From positions 1 to 48,394 of the forward strand of contig CALXHI010000005.1 of the NCBI GenBank assembly GCA_944388075.1: a stretch of DNA of 48,394 nucleotides. The letters are read 5' to 3'. Position 1 is the stretch's first letter. The number at the start of each line of letters is the position of its first letter. The DNA comes from an uncultured Clostridia bacterium. GTDB taxonomy: Bacteria; Bacillota; Clostridia; Oscillospirales; Ruminococcaceae. The translations under genes and the position numbers were made by a program. Positions 42,522 to 48,394 of the stretch are shown here, one piece after another. Below the pieces are notes generated by a model. The model saw only the letters and a list, made by a program, of their open reading frames with translations. It did no database searches and was not told the DNA's origin.

Positions 42522-42923
42522 ATGCAAAAAACAACCCTTCCCTTTCTGCGAACGCTCGATATTCTGTGGATTGTGCTGCTACTTTTGATTCCGCTGTTGT
42601 TTTGGATCCTGCAAATGCAGGAGAAAGCAACCGTTGCCGTCATCACCGTGGAGAACCGCTGCATTGCCGAAATTTCTCTTGCACAGGATCGTTCGGCGTT
42701 CTCGGTCAATGGTGCGGAAGGCTACCTGTTTACGGTGTCCGATGGTGCAATCGCCATTGTGCAAGCTCCATGCGATTCCCAAATCTGTATACAAAGCCCG
42801 CCCATTGCCTATGCCGGACAGAGCATTGTCTGTCTGCCCGGAAAGCTCATTGTCTCGATTCCCACTGCGGACCATGCACCCGATGTCATACTCGATGCCG
42901 AAAGGAGTTCGCCCGATGCGTAG
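42522..42923 (+). CDS. NusG domain II protein, EetA-like
   Basis: Predicted 133 residues. One membrane segment (about 11-32) and an extracytosolic NusG-II-type beta domain with the signature CDSQICIQSPP then AGQSIVCLPGKL. Despite the name, this family is not a transcription factor; relatives accompany ApbE and Gx-type proteins and include EetA of the flavin-based extracellular electron transfer loci of Listeria and lactobacilli, as I recall. GGAGG is seven bases from the ATG. It overlaps the next gene by eight bases. Confidence 0.85.
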   Translation: MQKTTLPFLRTLDILWIVLLLLIPLLFWILQMQEKATVAVITVENRCIAEISLAQDRSAFSVNGAEGYLFTVSDGAIAIVQAPCDSQICIQSPPIAYAGQSIVCLPGKLIVSIPTADHAPDVILDAERSSPDA

Positions 42924-43431
42924 CCTTGCCCGAAACGGTTTGCTCCTGACTCTCGCCTGTACCTTCTCTTACCTCGAATCGCTGATTCCAACACCGGTCG
43001 GCGTGCGGCTCGGGCTGTCCAATCTCGTAATCCTATACAGTCTCTACTGCCAAACCATCCGTGCAACATGCGCAATCGGTTTTCTCAAATGCACCTTTGT
43101 CGCCATCACCAGAGGATTCTCTGCCGGTATACTCTCGTCTGCCGGATTTGTGCTTTCGATATGCGGTATGCTGCTCCTGCAACGCTGTCATGCCTCTTTG
43201 CTGTTGACCAGTGCCTGCGGCGGTCTGCTCCATAACCTCGGTCAACTTGCAATGGCTATGCTGCTCATGCAATCCATTGGTCTGCTCGGTTATCTGCCCG
43301 TACTGCTGCTGTCCGGCACAGTCGCCGGTATGCTTTCCGCAATCCTTGCAGGCATATTGTTCAACCGCCTGCCCGATTCCCCCATCCACATCCAATTCCC
43401 AAACCGGATTCAGAAAAGGAGATCGCTATGA
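42916..43431 (+). CDS. Gx transporter family membrane protein, EetB-like
   Basis: Predicted 171 residues with about five membrane segments. Motifs: LTLACTFSYLESLIPTPVGVRLGLSNL and LLHNLGQLAMAMLLMQS, noted here for family PF07456, often labelled heptaprenyl diphosphate synthase component I. That label is probably a poor guide: the protein is a membrane protein resembling substrate-binding units of vitamin transporters, and EetB belongs here as I recall. AAAGGAG is eight bases from the ATG (42916-42918). It overlaps rnfC by four bases. Confidence 0.84.
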   Translation: MRSLARNGLLLTLACTFSYLESLIPTPVGVRLGLSNLVILYSLYCQTIRATCAIGFLKCTFVAITRGFSAGILSSAGFVLSICGMLLLQRCHASLLLTSACGGLLHNLGQLAMAMLLMQSIGLLGYLPVLLLSGTVAGMLSAILAGILFNRLPDSPIHIQFPNRIQKRRSL

Positions 43432-44717
43432 AACATCTGCCCGGTATTCTTCTGCGCCATCGCAAACATACCGCCGATCACCCAACCGAAATGCTCCCCC
43501 TTCCTGCCAAAGTACAAATCCCGATGTCCATGCACATCGGTGCACCCGCTGCTCCCATTGTCAAAAAAGGCGATGCGGTTACGGTGGGACAGTGTATTGG
43601 TCAACCTGCCGGCGCAAACGGTGTTCCCGTTCATGCAAGCGTTTCCGGCACGGTATCTGCCATTGCCGATTACCGCACCCCCTTTGGTACGGTTTGCCAA
43701 AGTGTCATCATCGAAAGCGATGGCTTGCAGACGCCATGTCCAACGCTTGCGCCTCCCAAAATGGATACCAAAGCGGAATTCCTTGCCGCTGTACGAGAAT
43801 CGGGCAGTGTCGGTCTGGGCGGTGCCGGATTCCCGACTTTCCTCAAGTGCAGCGTAGAAAAAACGATTGACTGCCTTGTGGTCAATGCAGCAGAATGTGA
43901 GCCGTATTTGACCTCCGACTGCCGTCAGGTGCTCGAACATGTCGATGATGTGATCGGCGGCATTCGCCTGATTCTGCAAAAGCTGCAAATCAAACGCTGT
44001 ATCATCGGCATCGAAACCAATCAGGCAGCCGGTATCAAGTGCTTACTCGATACCCTCGCCAAAGACCAATCCGCCAATGCCGATATCACCGTACAGCCAC
44101 TGCCTTCTCGCTATCCCCAAGGTGCAGAGAAGGTACTTGTGTTCCACACAACCGGTCAGGTCGTGCCGGAAGGAAAGCTCTCGTTCGATGTGGGCGTTCT
44201 TGTCATGAATGTCAGTACCTGCGCATTTTTGTATCGCTACTGTCAAACCGGTATGCCGCTTGTTGAACGGCGGATTACCGTCGATGGCGATGCCGTTGCA
44301 AAGCCCTGCAATCTCATAGTGCCCATCGGGACACCCTTGCGTGACCTGCTCAACTATGCCGACTGCGATATCGATGCCACCAAACGCATTTTGCTCGGCG
44401 GCCCGATGATGGGCATGGCGGTCTGCGATCTTGATATGCCGATCGTCAAGGCGAATAATGGTCTGCTTGCCTTTTGCGCTGTGCCGGAGGTTAAGACAAC
44501 TGCCTGCATTCGCTGCGGACGCTGCATGGATGCCTGCCCGATGCACCTTATGCCCATGCAGCTTGAAAAGGCATACCGCAAACAGAATGTTGCAGCCTTG
44601 CAAGCCTATCATGTCATGCTCTGCATGAATTGCGGCAGCTGCTCGTTCGTCTGCCCTGCCAAACGCCCGCTTGCCGAATCCAATCAGCTTGCCAAAGCAT
44701 TGATCCCCCGTACCTGA
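43428..44717 (+). CDS. rnfC: Electron transport complex subunit RnfC
   Basis: Predicted 429 residues. Soluble subunit that takes part in NAD(H) and electron transfer at the membrane. The N-terminal biotinyl-like and SLBB parts (VKKGDAVTVGQCIGQ, NGVPVHASVSGTVSAI) are followed by the NADH-site-like GSVGLGGAGFPTFLK and NAAECEPYLTSDCR. Two 4Fe-4S motifs lie near the end: CIRCGRCMDACP and CMNCGSCSFVCP. It starts inside the stop of the preceding gene and is the first of the rnf genes proper (order C-D-G-E-A-B). Confidence 0.96.
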   Translation: MKHLPGILLRHRKHTADHPTEMLPLPAKVQIPMSMHIGAPAAPIVKKGDAVTVGQCIGQPAGANGVPVHASVSGTVSAIADYRTPFGTVCQSVIIESDGLQTPCPTLAPPKMDTKAEFLAAVRESGSVGLGGAGFPTFLKCSVEKTIDCLVVNAAECEPYLTSDCRQVLEHVDDVIGGIRLILQKLQIKRCIIGIETNQAAGIKCLLDTLAKDQSANADITVQPLPSRYPQGAEKVLVFHTTGQVVPEGKLSFDVGVLVMNVSTCAFLYRYCQTGMPLVERRITVDGDAVAKPCNLIVPIGTPLRDLLNYADCDIDATKRILLGGPMMGMAVCDLDMPIVKANNGLLAFCAVPEVKTTACIRCGRCMDACPMHLMPMQLEKAYRKQNVAALQAYHVMLCMNCGSCSFVCPAKRPLAESNQLAKALIPRT

Positions 44718-44731
44718 AAGGAGATGCCGTC

Positions 44732-45661
44732 ATGCAAACACTTACCGTTTCTCCCTCGCCCCATGACCGTGGCACACTCTCTACCACAAAAATTATGCTT
44801 GCCGTGCTGATTGCACTGCTGCCTGCGTGCATTTCCGGCTGTATGCTGTTTGGAATGCGTGCGCTCGTGCTGCTCGCCGTCTGTACCGCTTCTGCCGTGG
44901 TATTTGAGGCACTTTGCCGTATCATCATGAAACGAGAACAGACCATCTCCGACTTGAGCGCAGCCGTCACCGGTTTGCTGCTCGGTATGAATCTGCCGGT
45001 CGATCTCCCGATTTGGCAGGCTGTGGTCGGTTCGTTCCTTGCCATTGTGGTTGTCAAGCAGTTGTTCGGCGGTCTGGGGCAGAATTTCGCAAACCCCGCC
45101 ATTACCGCTCGTATCATGCTTATGCTCTCTTTCTCGGAGATGACTTCTGTCTGGCGTATGCCGCAATCCGATGCCATAGCTGCCGCTACTCCGCTCGTTT
45201 CCGGTGATGCGTCCTATTGGGATTTGCTGCTTGGTAATACCGCAGGCTGTATCGGTGAAACCTCTGCGGCAGCTCTCATGCTCGGTGGGATTGCGCTGTG
45301 TATCGCCGGTATCATTCATCCCGTGACACCGCTTGCGTTTATCAGTACGGTCGCCCTCGGCAGTTGGATGTGCGGTGATAATCCGCTCTATCAGATTCTT
45401 GCCGGTGGCCTGATGCTTGGTGCTTGGTTCATGGCAACCGATTATGTCACGACGCCCGTTACCGTCAAGGGCAAGCTGATTTTCGGTATCGGCTGCGGTA
45501 TCATTACCGTTGTTATTCGGCAATTCGGCGGCTATCCGGAAGGCGTGTCGTTCTCGATTCTGCTGATGAATCTGGTCACGCCCTATATCGATCGGTTTAC
45601 CATGCAAAAGCCGTTCGGTGCAATGCCCGCAAAGAAACAGGAGGAACAAGCCCATGCGTGA
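44732..45661 (+). CDS. rnfD: Electron transport complex subunit RnfD
   Basis: Predicted 309 residues with about nine membrane segments. The FMN-bearing threonine is probably Thr153 in AAATPL, matching the (S/A)ATPL element of the family; MATDYVTTPVT is a second hallmark. RnfD is a membrane flavoprotein of the ion-pumping complex. AAAGGAG is eight bases from the ATG (44732-44734). It overlaps rnfG by eight bases. Confidence 0.95.
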   Translation: MQTLTVSPSPHDRGTLSTTKIMLAVLIALLPACISGCMLFGMRALVLLAVCTASAVVFEALCRIIMKREQTISDLSAAVTGLLLGMNLPVDLPIWQAVVGSFLAIVVVKQLFGGLGQNFANPAITARIMLMLSFSEMTSVWRMPQSDAIAAATPLVSGDASYWDLLLGNTAGCIGETSAAALMLGGIALCIAGIIHPVTPLAFISTVALGSWMCGDNPLYQILAGGLMLGAWFMATDYVTTPVTVKGKLIFGIGCGIITVVIRQFGGYPEGVSFSILLMNLVTPYIDRFTMQKPFGAMPAKKQEEQAHA

Positions 45662-46175
45662 AGCCATCAAAGCACCCATCGTTTTGACCGTGATTTGTGC
45701 ATCGGTCTGTGCCCTCCTTGCCTTTGCCAACGATCTGACCGATGAGAAAATCGATGCCGCCGCACAGCAGCAATTACAGGATACTCTCTCCTCGACATTC
45801 GGTGAGGCAGAGTATACTACCCTTTCCCAATCCTTTGACGGCATCAATCAAGTCATTCGGGATACCGAAAACCGTGTGATATTCGATATTACCTCCAGCG
45901 GCTATACCAAAGACGGACAGCATTTGCTCATCGGTATCGGCGCAGATGGCGCAGTCTGCGGTGTGACAGTGGTATCGATTTCCGATTCCCCTTCGCAAGC
46001 AAAAGCCGTGCAAGCGGATACCTTCCTCTCACAGTTCATCGGATTGACCGAACCGACACCTACCTACGATGCCATTGCAGGTGCAACCAAATCCTCCGAT
46101 GGTATCCATGCCGCCGTGCAGCTCGCACTTGAAACCTATACCGCAAACAAGGAGGCGTTGCAAAATGCCCAATAA
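45654..46175 (+). CDS. rnfG: Electron transport complex subunit RnfG
   Basis: Predicted 173 residues. One N-terminal membrane segment (about 7-25) and an extracytosolic FMN-binding domain. The flavinylation motif is AGATKSS with Thr145, the expected target of ApbE. It is at the short end for RnfG. GGAGG lies nine bases before the ATG, inside the end of rnfD. It overlaps rnfE by eleven bases. Confidence 0.94.
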   Translation: MREAIKAPIVLTVICASVCALLAFANDLTDEKIDAAAQQQLQDTLSSTFGEAEYTTLSQSFDGINQVIRDTENRVIFDITSSGYTKDGQHLLIGIGADGAVCGVTVVSISDSPSQAKAVQADTFLSQFIGLTEPTPTYDAIAGATKSSDGIHAAVQLALETYTANKEALQNAQ

Positions 46176-46830
46176 ATCCGTACCGCTTTACAAGGAACTG
46201 ACGAAAGGCATCCTCAAGGAAAACCCGACCCTCGTCGGTCTGCTCGGCATGTGTCCGACGCTTGCGGTCACGCAGGAAGCCTCGAATGCCCTCGGCATGG
46301 GACTGGCAACCACATTCGTGCTGATCGGATCGAATATCGTCATCTCCGCCTTGCGGAATGTCATCCCGAAATCCGTCAAGCTACCGGCTTATATCGTCAT
46401 CATTGCCGGATTCGTGACACTGATTGAGTTCCTGCTCCATGGCTTTTTGCCCGATCTCTATTCCGCTCTGGGAACATTCCTCTCGCTGATTACCGTCAAC
46501 TGCATCATTCTCGGCCGTGCCGAAATGTTTGCCTGTAAGAATGGTATCGTGCGGTCTGCGCTCGATGGTGTCGGTATGGGTCTTGGCTTTACACTGGCAC
46601 TGCTGCTGGTCGGCTCTGTCAGAGAGATCCTCGGTGCAGGGACTTGGTTCGGCATACAGCTGAACGGGTCGTATTCGCTCTCCATTCTAACGATGGCACC
46701 CGGCGGTTTCCTGATTTTGGGCTGTATCATTGCCTTGGTCAACCGCATCACCAAGCGTGAGGGCAAAGACTTGAACGGCTGTGCAGGCTGTCCGGCTGCG
46801 AAGTCCTGCCCGAATGCGAAAGGAGCGTGA
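46165..46830 (+). CDS. rnfE: Electron transport complex subunit RnfE
   Basis: Predicted 221 residues with six membrane segments. It begins GILKENPTLVGLLGMCPTLAVT, with the conserved Cys, and has LITVNCIILGRAEMFA; RnfA and RnfE form a pair that holds an Fe-S centre within the membrane. The C-terminus carries an extra short tail with three cysteines (206, 209 and 215: CAGCPAAKSC). AAGGAGG precedes the ATG (46165-46167). Confidence 0.95.
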   Translation: MPNKSVPLYKELTKGILKENPTLVGLLGMCPTLAVTQEASNALGMGLATTFVLIGSNIVISALRNVIPKSVKLPAYIVIIAGFVTLIEFLLHGFLPDLYSALGTFLSLITVNCIILGRAEMFACKNGIVRSALDGVGMGLGFTLALLLVGSVREILGAGTWFGIQLNGSYSLSILTMAPGGFLILGCIIALVNRITKREGKDLNGCAGCPAAKSCPNAKGA

Positions 46831-46835
46831 ACCCT

Positions 46836-47429
46836 ATGACGGTATTTGCCATTATCCTGTCGGCAATTCTGACCGATAACTTTGTCCTCTCCAAATTCAT
46901 GGGCTGCTGTCCGTTCCTCGGCGTTTCTCAGAACATCGGCTCCAGTATCGGTATGGGTACAGCAGTCACCTTTGTTATGCTCTGCTCTACGGCCATTACC
47001 TATCCGATTTCCGTTCTACTGTTGATTCCCCGTGACCTCCAATACCTCCAGACGATGGCGTTTATCCTGATTATTGCGCTATTCGTACAGATCGTTGAGA
47101 TGGCACTCAAAAAGCTCGTGCCGCCGCTTTACAAAGCCCTCGGTGTTTACCTGCCCCTGATCACGACCAACTGCGCGGTTCTGGGTGTTACGATTCTCAA
47201 TGTCGATCAGTTCGCCAACTCTGTCTCATTCGCAGTCGGCTATGGCAAAGCTTTGCTCTATGCAGGCTGTGCAGGACTCGGATTTACGCTGGCATTGATT
47301 CTGTTTGCCGGTGTACGCTCCCGTGTCGCCGAAGCCGATCTCCCGAAAATGGTTCAGGGTATCCCGTCCACGCTTGTGGCAGCATCGATTGTATCCTTGA
47401 GCTTTTTGGCATTCTCCGGTATGTCCTGA
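46836..47429 (+). CDS. rnfA: Electron transport complex subunit RnfA
   Basis: Predicted 197 residues with six membrane segments. The start region ILTDNFVLSKFMGCCPFLGVS and YLPLITTNCAVLGVTIL are diagnostic of RnfA; the two cysteine motifs pair with those of RnfE. The ATG at 46836-46838 is ten bases from AAAGGAG; a GTG three codons upstream, overlapping the rnfE stop, is only one base from that site and less likely. Confidence 0.95.
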   Translation: MTVFAIILSAILTDNFVLSKFMGCCPFLGVSQNIGSSIGMGTAVTFVMLCSTAITYPISVLLLIPRDLQYLQTMAFILIIALFVQIVEMALKKLVPPLYKALGVYLPLITTNCAVLGVTILNVDQFANSVSFAVGYGKALLYAGCAGLGFTLALILFAGVRSRVAEADLPKMVQGIPSTLVAASIVSLSFLAFSGMS

Positions 47430-47441
47430 AAGGAGCGGTTT

Positions 47442-48266
47442 ATGTTTGAAACTTACATTTTCCCGATTCTGTTATTTGCCGCTCTGGGTCTGGTGGCTGC
47501 CTTGCTTCTGACCATCGCAAACCATGTATTCCATGTCCGGGTCGATGCGCGCATTGAAGCCCTCGACAATGCCCTGCCCCATGCCAATTGCGGTGCTTGC
47601 GGATTCGCCGGCTGTGGCGAGTATGCGGAAGCCATCGTGCAGAAAAATGCACCCACCAATCTCTGCAAACCCGGCGGTTCGGAGGTTGCTGCACAGCTCG
47701 CCGGTATCATGGGAACAGCTGCCCTTGCCGTTGAGCCGGAATGTGCCGTTGTGCGCTGTCAGGGCGACTGTGACGCCACCCGTAAGCAATTCGATTTCGG
47801 CGGCATACAGTCTTGCCAAGCGGCAAAACGGTTCTATGGCGGTCCGGGCAGCTGCCTGTACGGCTGTATCGGTTTGGGCGACTGCGCCAATGTCTGCGAC
47901 CGAAATGCCATCTGCATTGTCAACGGCATTGCATCTGTCCGTACAGACCTTTGCGGTGCGTGCGGACAATGCGTCAAGGTTTGTCCCAATCAGCTGATTG
48001 CCCTCATGCCCGTCAGGCATACCATACAGGTGCGTTGTTCCTCACATGCGAACGGTAAAATCACAAAATCCGCCTGCGAAAACGGCTGTATCGGCTGTAA
48101 GCGTTGTGAAAAGGAATGCCTGCATGATGCCATCCATGTCGAGAATTTCCTCGCAGTCATCGATCCGCTCAAATGCACCGGCTGCGGTGCGTGCTGGAGG
48201 GTATGCCCAACCGTTGCGATTACCTGCTCCAATCCTGATGTAATTGACGTGCAATCCAAGGAATAA
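47442..48266 (+). CDS. rnfB: Electron transport complex subunit RnfB
   Basis: Predicted 274 residues. An N-terminal membrane helix (about 6-26) is followed by an Fe-S domain (NCGACGFAGCGEYAEA with a later Cys), a linker with six more cysteines (CLYGCIGLGDCANVC), and ferredoxin-type motifs CGACGQCVKVCP, CIGCKRCEKEC and CTGCGACWRVCP. RnfB accepts electrons from reduced ferredoxin. AAAGGAG is six bases from the ATG. It is the last gene of the unit, and is complete. Confidence 0.96.
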   Translation: MFETYIFPILLFAALGLVAALLLTIANHVFHVRVDARIEALDNALPHANCGACGFAGCGEYAEAIVQKNAPTNLCKPGGSEVAAQLAGIMGTAALAVEPECAVVRCQGDCDATRKQFDFGGIQSCQAAKRFYGGPGSCLYGCIGLGDCANVCDRNAICIVNGIASVRTDLCGACGQCVKVCPNQLIALMPVRHTIQVRCSSHANGKITKSACENGCIGCKRCEKECLHDAIHVENFLAVIDPLKCTGCGACWRVCPTVAITCSNPDVIDVQSKE

Positions 48267-48285
48267 CCCATAAATAGTACGTACT

Positions 48286-48367
48286 CAATAACTGCCCGAA
48301 GGGACAGTTATTGGCTGAAAATCCTGTTTTACAGGCTTTTCAGCGGCACAAATCAAAGATTTGTGCC
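48286..48367. repeat. Three consecutive stem-loops downstream of rnfB
   Basis: Hairpin 1 (48286-48313): CAATAACTG and CAGTTATTG around CCC/GGG with one bulge. Hairpin 2 (48314-48344): GCTGAAAA and TTTTCAGC with an inner CCTGT/ACAGG stem and one mismatch. Hairpin 3 (48345-48367): GGCACAAATC and GATTTGTGCC, perfect, three-base loop. None ends in a T run. They abut without gaps and may be a repeat element, a processing site or a structured RNA. The rest of 48267-48394 shows no gene. Confidence 0.65.
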
Positions 48368-48394
48368 GTACTCCCTGATGAGAGTCTGCCTTTG

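Noticed and set aside
48375..48394. CTGATGAG near the window end, like a hammerhead ribozyme core
   Set aside because: The stem II and the CGAAA part would lie beyond the window, and the preceding bases give no clear stem I; too little to claim.
1..48394. Mobile elements, CRISPR arrays, tRNA or rRNA genes
   Set aside because: I looked on both strands and saw no transposase or integrase, no regularly spaced repeats, and no tRNA or rRNA sequence.

Overview
This window looks like a chromosomal segment of an anaerobic, fibre-degrading Firmicute of the Ruminococcus group (Oscillospiraceae). The reasons are two intact dockerin-bearing secreted proteins plus a dockerin remnant, phosphorolytic glycosidases for mannan and cello-oligosaccharides (GH130, GH94, GH113, GH26), a complete Rnf complex, Gram-positive ribosome binding sites and sigma-A promoters with mostly 17-base spacers. 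I cannot fix the species. I see no rRNA, tRNA, CRISPR array, transposase or prophage gene; the region reads as stable core chromosome with some glycan-use genes inserted.

Layout. 1-538 is decayed sequence with the 5' end of an interrupted gene and a dockerin remnant. 539-4177 (minus) holds a secreted beta-helix carbohydrate-binding protein with a dockerin, and tex. 4381-7857 (plus) is a D-Ala-D-Ala-ligase-like gene, a DUF1934 gene and argS. 8191-13681 (plus) holds a PucR/CdaR-type regulator, ftsE, ftsX, an M23 coiled-coil hydrolase and a CtpA-type protease: a cell-division and cell-wall-cleavage group. It runs almost without gap into a GH95 fucosidase and a membrane-anchored GH26 (13692-17608), followed by a separately promoted GH130 phosphorylase. 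18799-23783 has a DUF368 transporter, a small anchored protein, and divergently ppk1 with an AI-2E-family permease.

23824-30453 (minus) is a tight seven-gene housekeeping operon: an apgM-like gene, ttcA, tsaD, cysK, a DUF3048 lipoprotein, a tRNA1(Val) methyltransferase and rsmI. Upstream lie a cysteine-rich acidic membrane-anchored protein, an FkbH-like protein with no carrier protein nearby, a wall amidase, a cytosolic GH113 and a GH94 cellobiose phosphorylase. 37290-39480 (plus) is a leucine-rich-repeat protein with a dockerin. After a small membrane protein and a histidine phosphatase (minus), the window ends in a long plus-strand unit: an XRE regulator, apbE, a NusG-II-domain protein, a Gx-family membrane protein and rnfC-D-G-E-A-B.

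How it fits together. GH26 would act on mannan outside the cell; GH113, GH130 and GH94, which lack signal peptides, would finish the oligosaccharides inside by hydrolysis and phosphorolysis, saving ATP. Rnf would couple ferredoxin:NAD+ electron flow to an ion gradient, with ApbE attaching FMN to RnfD and RnfG. The most notable structure is this last unit: an apparently self-regulated XRE gene with tandem operators heads an apbE/EetA-like/EetB-like trio joined to rnf. A second recurrent signal is a short inverted repeat near the 5' end of most transcripts whose promoter can be recognised.
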